Positions 8,600 to 17,547 of a stretch of DNA of 64,000 nt are shown piece by piece (positions within the stretch are counted from its first letter, which is position 1; every line of letters starts with the position of its first letter). This DNA is from Thiomicrorhabdus sp033238645 (GTDB lineage: Bacteria; Pseudomonadota; Gammaproteobacteria; Thiomicrospirales; Thiomicrospiraceae): positions 24,232 through 88,231 of the forward strand of contig BQXR01000009.1 in the NCBI GenBank assembly GCA_033238645.1. The letters run 5' to 3'. Made by a program: the position numbers and the translations under genes. Under the pieces are notes generated by a model. The model searched no databases. It was not told the DNA's origin and worked only from the letters and a program-made list of their open reading frames with translations.

Positions 8600-9481
8600 C
8601 TACTGGGTAATATTACTTTTCGAAACTTCAATTAAGTTCTGTTTTATTGCTTGATACGTCTCAGTGCCAGGTTCTAAAAGAGACAATAAGTGGCTCCAAT
8701 ATTTTTCAGCCAAAACATAGTCTTTACTATAGTAGGCCGCAGTCCCAGCGATCCATAAACTTTGCTGATGATTCGGGTCAATTTGTAAGGCCTTCAGTAT
8801 CCATTGATAAGAGGGCGTATCAAGCAAAAGACCTCCAGCCTGGGCTGCTAAAATATCTGCATATCGAAAATAAATCTCAGCATCTTTTACACCCTTATTA
8901 ATAAGGTGAAGATAAGCTTTTGCAGCCCCATCGTAATCCCTCATCACCTGAAGAGATTGTGCTAACATGCGCCAGCTATCGAGATCATCAGGGTTTGCTA
9001 AAGCTTTCTGCTTGACTCGCTGAACCATCGCAGAGACGTCCACCCCCCCTTGTGTTGTATGAGGATCTTCCTGACCTACTACTTGCGTAGACTGCCTTGC
9101 TGATGCCCTATCAGACATATAGCGAATATTTTCTGTATTAGTTCCCACCTGATCATAAATAAAATAGGCCGAGCTGGGTAATACAACAGCCAGAACTAAT
9201 ATGAGAATAGGGTTATTTTTTGTATGCTGACTACTATCAATTTCTTTCTGACTTGCCGTCTCTAGAAACGTTCTCTGTAAATCGACGCGTGCAGACCGAT
9301 GCTGACCCTGATTAATCACCCCCTGATCTAAATCAAAATCTAATTCTACCAACTGATCCTCTAAAATCCTTGCATTTACAGATTGCAAATCAGGGCTATC
9401 ATCTTTTTTACTACGTAGTAATGGATAAAGAGCCCAAACAATGATTACAACCGCTATTAACCCTGTTACAACTAAGAACAT
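8600..9481 (-). CDS. ccmI: cytochrome c maturation TPR protein CcmI
   Basis: 293 residues. The N-terminal membrane segment (MFLVVTGLIAVVIIVWALYP) is followed by a charged loop, a second hydrophobic segment (NPILILVLAVVLPSSAYFIY) and a periplasmic C-terminal TPR region with LANPDDLDSWRMLAQSLQVM and IDPNHQQSLWIAGTAAYYSK. This is the CcmI/CycH arrangement: the TPR part holds apocytochrome c for the CcmF/H ligation complex. Its ATG touches the stop of ccmH. Divergent TPR regions are normal for this family. Confidence 0.9.
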   Translation of the reverse strand: MFLVVTGLIAVVIIVWALYPLLRSKKDDSPDLQSVNARILEDQLVELDFDLDQGVINQGQHRSARVDLQRTFLETASQKEIDSSQHTKNNPILILVLAVVLPSSAYFIYDQVGTNTENIRYMSDRASARQSTQVVGQEDPHTTQGGVDVSAMVQRVKQKALANPDDLDSWRMLAQSLQVMRDYDGAAKAYLHLINKGVKDAEIYFRYADILAAQAGGLLLDTPSYQWILKALQIDPNHQQSLWIAGTAAYYSKDYVLAEKYWSHLLSLLEPGTETYQAIKQNLIEVSKSNITQ

Positions 9482-9960
9482 TAATCACTCCCCTTATCAG
9501 AATCTAAATATTTTGATAGCATTTTGTGCTCTTCGCTCGTTAACTCTTCCTCTTTTGCCATCTTAGAACGTGTTTTAATATTAAATATCAAGACAATAAC
9601 ACCAAGAAGTAACAATAAGAATGGACCAAACCATAGAAGGTAATTTGATGGGGTAAAACTTGGCTTATAAAGTACAAACTCTCCATAACGATCGACCATA
9701 AACGCCTTAACCTTCTCTTTACCTACCCCTGTCGTTACCATATTATAAAGATGTGTACGCAGGTCTTCTGCCAAGCTCGCGTTAGAGTCGGCTAAAGATT
9801 GGTTCTGACAAACTGTACAACGTAACTCATGTAGCATCTCTCTATAAAGCTCTTTTTCCTCTTCACTAGAAAACTCAAGAGGGTCACCAGCTTTAATCGC
9901 ATATACCACAGGACTTAACATCATATTAAGCACAATTAATAAACCTAAAACAGTTCTCAC
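9481..9960 (-). CDS. ccmH: cytochrome c maturation thiol oxidoreductase CcmH
   Basis: 159 residues with a signal peptide, the LRCxxCQ redox motif (LRCTVCQNQSLADSNASLAE), the conserved VDRYGEFVLYKP segment and a C-terminal membrane anchor (FGPFLLLLLGVIVLIFNI). CcmH keeps apocytochrome CxxCH thiols reduced for heme ligation. It is of the short type, with CcmI encoded separately downstream. The start overlaps the end of ccmG by 4 bp. Confidence 0.95.
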   Translation of the reverse strand: MRTVLGLLIVLNMMLSPVVYAIKAGDPLEFSSEEEKELYREMLHELRCTVCQNQSLADSNASLAEDLRTHLYNMVTTGVGKEKVKAFMVDRYGEFVLYKPSFTPSNYLLWFGPFLLLLLGVIVLIFNIKTRSKMAKEEELTSEEHKMLSKYLDSDKGSD

Positions 9961-10487
9961 ACTTCTCTCTCCAGGGTTCTTAGCAGAGGCATTAATTCAT
10001 TTTCAATCATCTGCGGATGCATTGGGCCTGTCTGCTTATATCTTATCACTCCATTACGATCAATAACAAAGGTTTCTGGTGTGCCATAAACACCCCATTC
10101 AATACCAACATTACCATCAAAATCATGACCGATAACAGTGTAAGGATTACCACCCAGTTGATTCAAATAAACTAAAGCATCACCACGTTTATCTTTATAG
10201 TTTAATCCAACCAAGTTTACGCCTCGACGCTGTAACTGTAGTAATAGGTGGTGCTCAGAACGACAAGCAACACACCAGGAAGCAAATACGTTAAATACCG
10301 TTACCTTGCCTTTAAACATCTCGTTACTAATTGTTCTCTGCTGATCATGCAAGGTAACCACCTCAAACTTTGGTGCCTCCTTGCCGATTAATGGGGATGG
10401 TAGCTCTCTTGGGTTCAAACTTAAACCCACCCACATTAGACCAATCAATGCAACAAAAATAACCAATGGAATCATATGTCTATTCAT
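9957..10487 (-). CDS. ccmG: cytochrome c maturation thioredoxin CcmG (DsbE)
   Basis: 176 residues, with an N-terminal membrane anchor and a thioredoxin fold carrying NVFASWCVACRSEH (active-site C-V-A-C) and the cis-Pro region GVYGTPETFVIDRNG. GVNLVGLNYKDKRGDALVYL is the acidic-groove part typical of CcmG. It passes reducing power to CcmH and apocytochromes in the periplasm. It lies in the standard place between ccmF and ccmH. Confidence 0.95.
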   Translation of the reverse strand: MNRHMIPLVIFVALIGLMWVGLSLNPRELPSPLIGKEAPKFEVVTLHDQQRTISNEMFKGKVTVFNVFASWCVACRSEHHLLLQLQRRGVNLVGLNYKDKRGDALVYLNQLGGNPYTVIGHDFDGNVGIEWGVYGTPETFVIDRNGVIRYKQTGPMHPQMIENELMPLLRTLEREV

Positions 10488-10500
10488 AATAAACTCTCCA

Positions 10501-12486
10501 TTATGCTACTTCTGGTGTTTCTGAACGACGACGCACAAGACGTGCTTTAATCTTTACTCGGTAACGCCTATCACTAATCGCAATCAAACCACCAATCCCC
10601 ATAATAATAACCCCCACCCATAACCAAGTCATGAAAGGCTTATAGTAAACTCGAACAACCCATGCACCTGAAACCCCAATAGGATCACCCAAAGAGACAT
10701 AAAGATCTCTAAAAACTGAACGATTTAAGCTTGCTTGGGTCATTGGCATCGATTTATGCTTATCATAAGTTCGTTTTTCAGGATGAAGTGTATCAATTTT
10801 TTCACCATTTTCTGTGACCTCAACCGTTCCATAGATAGAAGCATAGTTGGTTCCGCGTCTTGATTCCACATCGATAAATGTAAACTCATAACCTGAAACC
10901 TCGACCATTTCACCAGGAGCTAAACGAACATCTTTCTCTTGCTGGTAACCCATCGCCATCGCCATACCAATAATGGTGATCGCCATACCTATATGAGCGA
11001 CATGCATTCCCACCCAACTTGGATGAAGATTTTTGAGACGAACAATCCTACCAGCTATCGTTTGTGCTTTAATTCTTGGTAGAAGGTCTACAACAAAGGT
11101 TCCAACAATTCCAACTGCCATAAATACCGTCACTGCAGCCATAATACCCCACTCACCCATTGCAAACGGCCATGCAATTGCGATGACAAAAGCAACGGCC
11201 GTAACAGGGTACAAGCGCATCACAACTTCTTTAAACTCGACTCTCTTCCAACCGACCAACGGCCCAACCATCATTAATGAAATAAGTGGCATCATTAAAG
11301 GCACAAAGACGGCATTAAAGTATGGAGGCCCTACCGACATTTTACCCATACCCATTGCATCTAAAGCCAATGGATAAATTGTTCCAAGTAGAACGGCTGC
11401 ACAAGCGACTACTAATAAAACATTATTCGCTAATAAGACAGATTCACGAGACAAGTTACTAAAACCTCCTCCCATACCTACTTTTGGTGCTCTCCATGCA
11501 TACAAAACTAGAGATGAACCAATAATAACTGCAAGAAAGACTAGGATATAAATCCCTCTCGTCGGGTCTGTGGCAAACGCATGAACAGAGGTAATAACAC
11601 CTGATCGAACCAAAAACGCACCCAACACAGTCAATGCAAATGTCAAAATAGCCAACATAACAGTCCAACTACGGAATGCACCACGCTTCTCAGTAACGGC
11701 TAGTGAGTGAATTAAGGCCGTTGCAACTAGCCACGGCATAAAGGAGGCGTTCTCCACAGGATCCCAGAACCACCAGCCACCCCAACCTAGCTCAGCATAT
11801 GCCCACCAACTACCTAAAGAGATACCAAAAGTTAGAAATACCCATGAAATCGTTGTCCACGGTCGAGACCAACGTGCCCATGATGCATCTAAACGCCCAC
11901 CAATTAGAGCCGCCATTGCAAATGAAAAGGCAACCGCAAAGCCAACATAGCCCATATAAAGCAGTGGAGGATGGAAAATCATACCCGGATCCTGAAGCAT
12001 TGGATTTAGATCATTACCATCCAACGGCACCATCATTAAACGATCAAACGGGTTCGAGGTAAAAATCATAAAACCGATAAAACCAACTGAAACCATCGCT
12101 AAAACTGATAAAACACGACTAGTCATAGCTATCGGCAAATTACGGCTAAAACTTGAAACTGCGACCCCCCAACCAGCTAAAATCATCGTCCATAATAGCA
12201 ATGACCCTTCATGCCCACCCCAGACAGCACTAATACGATATTCAATCGGTAGATTTATACTTGAATTTGCCGCTACATACTGAACACTAAAATCATGACT
12301 AATAAATGCATTAGTTAAAATGCCATAAGCCACTAATAACAATACAAACTGAGCCCAAACCAATTGAGGTGCCATACGCATTAAAGACAGCCTGCCTGTT
12401 TGCGCACCGTATAAAGGCAATATGCTTTGAACAACAGCGATGGCGAATGCCAGTGCCATTAAAAATTGACCTATTTCTGGAAGCAT
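10501..12486 (-). CDS. ccmF: heme lyase subunit CcmF
   Basis: 661 residues, polytopic, close to the usual 640-680. The tryptophan-rich heme-handling signature is GWGGWWFWDPVENASFMPWL, with conserved His residues in VQYVAANSSINLPIEYR, FHPPLLYMGYVGFA and MHVAHIGMAITIIGMAMAMG. CcmF receives heme from CcmE and attaches it to apocytochrome with CcmH and CcmI. It is followed 4 bp later in the genome by ccmE on the same strand. Confidence 0.97.
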   Translation of the reverse strand: MLPEIGQFLMALAFAIAVVQSILPLYGAQTGRLSLMRMAPQLVWAQFVLLLVAYGILTNAFISHDFSVQYVAANSSINLPIEYRISAVWGGHEGSLLLWTMILAGWGVAVSSFSRNLPIAMTSRVLSVLAMVSVGFIGFMIFTSNPFDRLMMVPLDGNDLNPMLQDPGMIFHPPLLYMGYVGFAVAFSFAMAALIGGRLDASWARWSRPWTTISWVFLTFGISLGSWWAYAELGWGGWWFWDPVENASFMPWLVATALIHSLAVTEKRGAFRSWTVMLAILTFALTVLGAFLVRSGVITSVHAFATDPTRGIYILVFLAVIIGSSLVLYAWRAPKVGMGGGFSNLSRESVLLANNVLLVVACAAVLLGTIYPLALDAMGMGKMSVGPPYFNAVFVPLMMPLISLMMVGPLVGWKRVEFKEVVMRLYPVTAVAFVIAIAWPFAMGEWGIMAAVTVFMAVGIVGTFVVDLLPRIKAQTIAGRIVRLKNLHPSWVGMHVAHIGMAITIIGMAMAMGYQQEKDVRLAPGEMVEVSGYEFTFIDVESRRGTNYASIYGTVEVTENGEKIDTLHPEKRTYDKHKSMPMTQASLNRSVFRDLYVSLGDPIGVSGAWVVRVYYKPFMTWLWVGVIIMGIGGLIAISDRRYRVKIKARLVRRRSETPEVA

Positions 12487-12489
12487 TAA

Positions 12490-12969
12490 TTAATTCCCCT
12501 TCTCATTTGATTCAGTAATAACCGTTGAAGCAGCTGCCTTAGCCTTATCCTCTGCTCGCTTCATCGCCTCAGCCGCTTCAGGCGGCATATAAGTTTCATC
12601 ATGCTTAGCAAATACACGACTCGCTACAAATTTTCCACTGGTCGAAAGCTTACCTTCAGCAACCACTCCCTGCCCTTCCCTAAATAGGTCAGGTAAAATC
12701 CCAGTGTAGTTTACTAAAATAGTAGATTCGTTGTCAGTCACCTTAAACTCAGAATCGGTGGTTTTCTCATCTCTAACAAATGAACCCTTCTCAACCATTC
12801 CTCCAATACGAATCGTACGATCATAAGGAACTCTATGCTCTTTAACTTCCGTTGGCGTATGGAAAAAAACTAGGTTTTCCTGAAAAGCATTCAACACTAA
12901 AGTCACCGCTATTCCAATAGCCACAAGACCTGCACCAATCAACAATAACTTTTGCATACGAGGCTTCAT
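12490..12969 (-). CDS. ccmE: heme chaperone CcmE
   Basis: 159 residues with a single N-terminal membrane anchor and an OB-fold periplasmic domain. The heme-binding signature HDETYMPPE is present: His binds heme covalently and the Tyr is the axial ligand. RIGGMVEKGSFVRDEKTT is the typical first strand region. The C-terminal tail is charged and variable. The start overlaps the ccmD stop by one base. Confidence 0.97.
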   Translation of the reverse strand: MKPRMQKLLLIGAGLVAIGIAVTLVLNAFQENLVFFHTPTEVKEHRVPYDRTIRIGGMVEKGSFVRDEKTTDSEFKVTDNESTILVNYTGILPDLFREGQGVVAEGKLSTSGKFVASRVFAKHDETYMPPEAAEAMKRAEDKAKAAASTVITESNEKGN

Positions 12970-13172
12970 TATTTTATTCCCTGTCCATTTGTCACTTTAG
13001 TGCTATTAGCACACAAAAACTCCAGCTCCATTTGAGCCAAAGCCTGTTTAGATTTTTTATATCTTCTAGCAACAAATACAGCTTCACCCACCATTAACAG
13101 CATAGCAACACCATATGACCACCAAATATAGAAACCATGCCCACCCATAGCAAAAAATTCTTTTAAATCCAT
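12969..13172 (-). CDS. ccmD: heme exporter small membrane protein CcmD
   Basis: 67 residues with one membrane helix. It starts MDLKEFFAMGGHGFYIWWSY, the conserved F-x-M-G-G-H/Y-x-x-Y-x-W/V-x-S/W-Y element of CcmD, followed by a basic cytoplasmic tail (RRYKKSKQ). CcmD stabilises CcmABC and helps release holo-CcmE. Position between ccmC and ccmE confirms the call. Confidence 0.93.
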   Translation of the reverse strand: MDLKEFFAMGGHGFYIWWSYGVAMLLMVGEAVFVARRYKKSKQALAQMELEFLCANSTKVTNGQGIK

Positions 13173-13185
13173 TTCAAATATACCC

Positions 13186-13932
13186 CTATCTCTTAGACAT
13201 CTGGCTAGCCCATAAAGCTAAGCGTTTTCGCTCAAGTATCACCGCTTGCGCCCGGCGCAATGAAACCGCAATGGTATACGCCCAACATGCTAAAGCCATT
13301 AATAACAATGCTAATAACATATCTCCTGTCATTGTTGGAGAACCTGTCAATGTAATTGTTGAGCCCTGGTGAAGGGTATTCCACCAAATAACTGAAAAGT
13401 AAATAATTGGTACATTTACAACACCAACTACAGCTAAGAATGAAGCTGCTCGACTAGCTCTCTGACGGTCAGGAATTGCGCTATACAAACCCATGTACCC
13501 TAAGTATAAAAATAGCAGTAATAGCTCAGAGGTAAGGCGAGCATCCCAAACCCAGTATGCTCCCCAAGTAGGGCGCCCCCATAAAGCACCAGTCAATAAA
13601 GCTACAAAAGCAAACATAGCACCTGTTGGAGCCAATGAGTAAGCCATGATATCTGCTAACTTAACCTTCCAGACCAGTGAAATAATGGAGTATGCAGCCA
13701 ATAATAGATAAATAAACATCGACATCCACGCTGCAGGAACATGGATAAACATAATTCGATAACTATTCCCCTGCTGATAATCAATTGGTGCAAGAATAAA
13801 CCCTGTATACAGCCCCGCTATCGATAGCAATATAGCTGCTACCATAAATATAGGCACAAGACGTGCCGCCAGTGCATAAAAACTGGTGGATGAAGCATAC
13901 TTCTTCCATGGAATTTTACGTTTATAACTCAT
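13186..13932 (-). CDS. ccmC: heme transporter / CcmE-loading protein CcmC
   Basis: 248 residues, six membrane helices expected. The WWD-type signature WGAYWVWDARLTSELLLLFL is flanked by conserved histidines (MFIHVPAAWMSMF and WWNTLHQGSTIT). CcmC presents heme to CcmE. A 106-bp gap separates its start from the ccmB stop; elsewhere the ccm genes are nearly contiguous. The gap shows no strong terminator. Confidence 0.96.
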   Translation of the reverse strand: MSYKRKIPWKKYASSTSFYALAARLVPIFMVAAILLSIAGLYTGFILAPIDYQQGNSYRIMFIHVPAAWMSMFIYLLLAAYSIISLVWKVKLADIMAYSLAPTGAMFAFVALLTGALWGRPTWGAYWVWDARLTSELLLLFLYLGYMGLYSAIPDRQRASRAASFLAVVGVVNVPIIYFSVIWWNTLHQGSTITLTGSPTMTGDMLLALLLMALACWAYTIAVSLRRAQAVILERKRLALWASQMSKR

Positions 13933-14038
13933 TTACATTTCCTGACAAAAACTTTTTTTATCTAAGAGCTTAATTAAATCAAAGACCAAATCTTACCCAC
14001 TCAAACAACGTTAGAATAAATTCTAACCATATACACAC

Positions 14039-14707
14039 TTAATCCAATGTAATACGAAGTGCTGTCGCAACAGCATAAGGGGATAGAGCCAAACTTAACG
14101 CTAAAGCCGCTCCTAGCAAAGAGAAGTGAGCTGTTACACTCATATCTAACATCACTGCAGAAACTGCAGAGCTGCCTAAAATCAAAATTGGGACATAAAG
14201 AGGTAACAACAACAAAGTCACCAAGCCACCACTACTTTTCAAACCAACCGTCAAAGCAGCACCAATTGCACCCAATAAAACCAAAACAGGCGTTCCCATC
14301 AATAAAGTTAAAGTTAACACCCAAATTTCTTCAATATCCAAGCCAAACTGCAAGCCCATTACGGGTGACAACAATACGATTGGCAGACTCGTAATAACCC
14401 AGTGCGCAACTAAACGAACCAAGAGTACCAATGTAATCGGCAGAGGAGATAGCATCTGCTGCTCTAAGGTACCATCAGCCAAATCTTCAGAAAAAAGTCT
14501 ATCCAAAGCTAAGACCGTTGAAAAAAGTGCAGCAATCCAAATTGCTCCTGGTGCCATATTTCGCAGCATTTCGGGATCAGATGTAATCCCTAAAGGAAAC
14601 AGTGCTACCGCAACTAAAAAGAACCCCAAGACCGTTACTACATCTTGTTTACGATGCATAAACAGAGCCATATCTCGGCAGAACAGAATCCATAAAGCTC
14701 TAGACAT
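14039..14707 (-). CDS. ccmB: heme exporter permease CcmB
   Basis: 222 residues, all hydrophobic helices, starting MSRALWILFCRDMALFMHRK. It has the family's L-A-L-D-R-L-F-x-E-D-L-x-D-G-T-L-E-Q segment (LDRLFSEDLADGTLEQQMLS). It pairs with the ATPase CcmA to release holo-CcmE after heme loading. The start overlaps the end of ccmA by 8 bp. Confidence 0.96.
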   Translation of the reverse strand: MSRALWILFCRDMALFMHRKQDVVTVLGFFLVAVALFPLGITSDPEMLRNMAPGAIWIAALFSTVLALDRLFSEDLADGTLEQQMLSPLPITLVLLVRLVAHWVITSLPIVLLSPVMGLQFGLDIEEIWVLTLTLLMGTPVLVLLGAIGAALTVGLKSSGGLVTLLLLPLYVPILILGSSAVSAVMLDMSVTAHFSLLGAALALSLALSPYAVATALRITLD

Positions 14708-15317
14708 ACTGCTTACCTAAATCTAATTCTTGTACAGGGCTTGAAAAAGTGAGTGTCTGGTGAGATGTCAAAATTAGTAAACCATTATTTTCCATATGTT
14801 TTTCTAACAACTGATCTAGCCAATCAATCGCTTTATAATCAAGGGCAGTATAAGGTTCGTCCAACACCCATAATTTAGCTTTCGACAGAAGTAAACGTGC
14901 CATAGACAAACGACGCTGCTGGCCTTCTGACAAGAAGCGTGCTGGTAAATGTGCCATCATGCCTAAACCAACATTACGCAAGGCTTCAGACAACACCTCC
15001 TCTGAAGCCATCTCTAACCCCATCGTAAGACGAAGATTCTCATAACAACTTAATTCAGTTTTATTCGCATTTTTATGGCCTAGGTAGAGTAGGTCAGATA
15101 GAAATGCCTCCCTATGACTACAAACATCTTCACCATTCCAGCTAATGTGACCCGAAGCCTGAGCTGTTAGCCCGCAAATAATCCGCAATAGAGTCGTTTT
15201 ACCGGAGCCATTCCTGCCAATTACATGCATCCCCTCACCAGCAGAAAGGGTCGCTGAAACACCAGAGAAGAGTAGACGGTCTTCCCGCTCAGCAGACAAT
15301 GACTCAATACTTAACAT
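14700..15317 (-). CDS. ccmA: ABC ATPase CcmA of the heme exporter/CcmE release complex
   Basis: 205 residues. Walker A is GRNGSGKTTLLRIICGL, the ABC signature is FLSEGQQRRLSMARLLL, Walker B is LWVLDEPYTALD, and the H-loop is ILTSHQ. Short length and the N-terminal MLSIESLSAEREDRLLFSGV are typical of CcmA. It is the first ccm gene and is preceded 24 bp upstream by the NHL lipoprotein gene, so the cytochrome and maturation genes are probably read together. Confidence 0.96.
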   Translation of the reverse strand: MLSIESLSAEREDRLLFSGVSATLSAGEGMHVIGRNGSGKTTLLRIICGLTAQASGHISWNGEDVCSHREAFLSDLLYLGHKNANKTELSCYENLRLTMGLEMASEEVLSEALRNVGLGMMAHLPARFLSEGQQRRLSMARLLLSKAKLWVLDEPYTALDYKAIDWLDQLLEKHMENNGLLILTSHQTLTFSSPVQELDLGKQYV

Positions 15318-15341
15318 AAAACACTCTTTTTCAAAATCAAA

Positions 15342-16436
15342 CTACCTATCGACAGGTAATACAGCAGCATAACCACTAGTCTTTTTTAAACCATAAGGCC
15401 TAAACACCTCTACCTTTCTAAAGATTTGATCCACCGCATAAACCCGACCATCCTCATCAACAGCAACACCCGCTGCTAAGGCAAACTTACCCGGTTGATT
15501 TATTGAACTTCGCTCCCCTATAAATAGTAGCAATTCACCCTTATCATTAAAAATCTGAAAGTTTGCAAATGAAGCATCCATTACATAAATGTTATCGTCA
15601 TTATCGATAGCCAGCCCTTTAGGTCTTGAAAACATCCCTAAACGATTCCCTACCTTACCAAAACTAAACTCAAACTTACCTTCCGCACTAAATCTTTGTA
15701 CACGAAAATTTCCCGAATCTAATACATAGATCCGTCCTTTTGAATCAATATCAACCATCAAAGGGAAATTAAACCCCCCATCGCCCGAACCACGAGTACC
15801 AATCTTTTGAAGCATCTTTCCAGTGGCAAGATCATATTTAACAAGATGATGACTAGTACTTTCAATACCGCCTGTATCTACTACATAGGCATACTTACCA
15901 TCTGCCGTAACAGCAACGTCTGTCGGTCTAACTAACTCTTCCTTATTACCAAACGAGCTTAAATATTTACCTTCTGGATCAAATACAACGATGCGAGCAA
16001 GTGAGTTATCAGCAACATAAACATTGCCTTTAAAATCGACAGATAATCCGATCGGCTTCTGCAGCCCTCCAGGCCCTTTACGACCAAACTGAACAAACCT
16101 CTTCCCAGGAATGTCAAACATAGTAATAGAGCGTGCCATCGTATCTGACACATACACTCGCCCCTTAAAAACAGCTACATCATACGGCTTAACAAGCCCT
16201 GATGTTCTAACAGGTCGGCCAGTTGCCATTGATTTAAAGCGTTGCTGAGTAGTTACAGACTGTACATCCGCAGTCCCAATTAATGAACGCTCATAAATAA
16301 AGCGTGCTGGCTCTGGTGATGGCGGATACACAGGCGGTTCAAACGGCTTTAGCTGCGGCCCATTAGAACAGCCAGCTAACAATAAAACAACTACAAAAAT
16401 GGATAACGATTTTAGTTGTAGTGACAAGTAATACAT
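15342..16436 (-). CDS. NHL-repeat six-bladed beta-propeller lipoprotein
   Basis: 364 residues with a lipoprotein signal: lipobox LLAGC (Cys at residue 23). After a Pro-rich spacer come about six NHL blades, for example KPYDVAVFKGRVYVSDTMA, KPIGLSVDFKGNVYVADNSL, RPTDVAVTADGKYAYVVDTG, FPLMVDIDSKGRIYVLDSG and RPKGLAIDNDDNIYVMDASF. GGAG five bases before the ATG is a good ribosome binding site. The start overlaps the pentaheme gene by 25 bp. It is likely anchored at the outer membrane as a docking platform for cytochromes. Confidence 0.85.
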   Translation of the reverse strand: MYYLSLQLKSLSIFVVVLLLAGCSNGPQLKPFEPPVYPPSPEPARFIYERSLIGTADVQSVTTQQRFKSMATGRPVRTSGLVKPYDVAVFKGRVYVSDTMARSITMFDIPGKRFVQFGRKGPGGLQKPIGLSVDFKGNVYVADNSLARIVVFDPEGKYLSSFGNKEELVRPTDVAVTADGKYAYVVDTGGIESTSHHLVKYDLATGKMLQKIGTRGSGDGGFNFPLMVDIDSKGRIYVLDSGNFRVQRFSAEGKFEFSFGKVGNRLGMFSRPKGLAIDNDDNIYVMDASFANFQIFNDKGELLLFIGERSSINQPGKFALAAGVAVDEDGRVYAVDQIFRKVEVFRPYGLKKTSGYAAVLPVDR

Positions 16437-17266
16437 AAAAACTCCGGCTTAACACGTAAAAATTTAACTTTAGAGGGATCATGTACATTATGACAAGATG
16501 CACACTCTACAAAACCATTAAACAACCTCACCCCATTATCAAAACCATACTTATCTCGAGGTGTTTTAAAACCACTTTGAAGCGTCCCTGTGTAACCAGC
16601 ATCCATCCCAGGAAAGCGAATTGAGACAGGGTGATTACGCCTTAGATCTGTTCCAATATGTCGATTATTTAAGTGATGAGCAGTAGAGCCATCATGACAT
16701 AAACCACAATGATCTAAATCAGAACCAGAATTAATCTTCATATGTAACGTCATTTTATCACCAGACTTCCAATCCTTAGGAGTGTTCACGACGCGATCAA
16801 CAGCCATAGTACCGTCATGACATGACAAGCATAATAGTGAAATTTCATTAGGGATTCTGGCTTGAGATTCAAAGCTTGCACTAGAGTACAAGATATAGCC
16901 TTCCATCGTGGATCGTACACGGTTCCAGCCAGAGATCTGCTGAGACTTTTCAGCATTTTTATCCACATCTGGTGGAATATGACAGTAGACACAAGCACTA
17001 CCATAATCATCAAAAGCAACACCACCCATTGCTTTTGCGCCAGCACGCTTATTTAAAGCCGTCAAATCATGCTTAGAACCCAGTATATCGAGTGGATTCC
17101 AACCAAACTTAGGCGCATCCATCGAGGCTGCTTGCTCAACTGCAACCGCCCTAACCTTCTCTTCTGCAGATTGTTGGCTCCTCACTTGCGATTCCGCTGA
17201 CGAAACGCCTGAAACCATTAAGCAATACAAAACAACTACCGCTAGCCAAGCTCTTCTAAGTACCAT
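16412..17266 (-). CDS. pentaheme c-type cytochrome
   Basis: About 284 residues from ATG at 17266, preceded by AGGGG; a TTG two codons upstream is also open. The signal peptide ends near SSAES. The five heme sites are CVYCH at about 92-96, CLSCH at 146-150, CGLCH at 187-191, CASCH at 255-259 and CITCH at 278-282. Segments LGSKHDL, RRNHPVSIRFPG and ECASCHNVHD match the tetraheme protein at 7261-8049. It is the first gene of the NHL-ccm run and probably the promoter-proximal gene. Confidence 0.88.
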   Translation of the reverse strand: MVLRRAWLAVVVLYCLMVSGVSSAESQVRSQQSAEEKVRAVAVEQAASMDAPKFGWNPLDILGSKHDLTALNKRAGAKAMGGVAFDDYGSACVYCHIPPDVDKNAEKSQQISGWNRVRSTMEGYILYSSASFESQARIPNEISLLCLSCHDGTMAVDRVVNTPKDWKSGDKMTLHMKINSGSDLDHCGLCHDGSTAHHLNNRHIGTDLRRNHPVSIRFPGMDAGYTGTLQSGFKTPRDKYGFDNGVRLFNGFVECASCHNVHDPSKVKFLRVKPEFLCITCHYN

Positions 17267-17547
17267 CGCCAACCCCTAAAGTAGAAAAAATTAGACCGTT
17301 CATCAAAAAACACACGAACTAATACGAAATTTTAAAAAAAATGAAATATTACCATATTGCTTCAAAAATACTATTCGATCCGCTTAAAAGGCTACCAGCC
17401 ATCAATATATAGTACAAAAATATTTTATACCCCCATAAGCAACCAGCCATTTAATCTTGCAACCAACTGCCTACGAGCTAATTTAAAAACACATCACAGC
17501 TGTCGCTTGGCTTTCATCCTCTATGCAGAAGCAATACTAGAAACACA

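Noticed and set aside
9041..9060. C-rich tract in ccmI (CACCCCCCCTTGTG)
   Set aside because: It lacks the TGCTCA part that defines the repeat.
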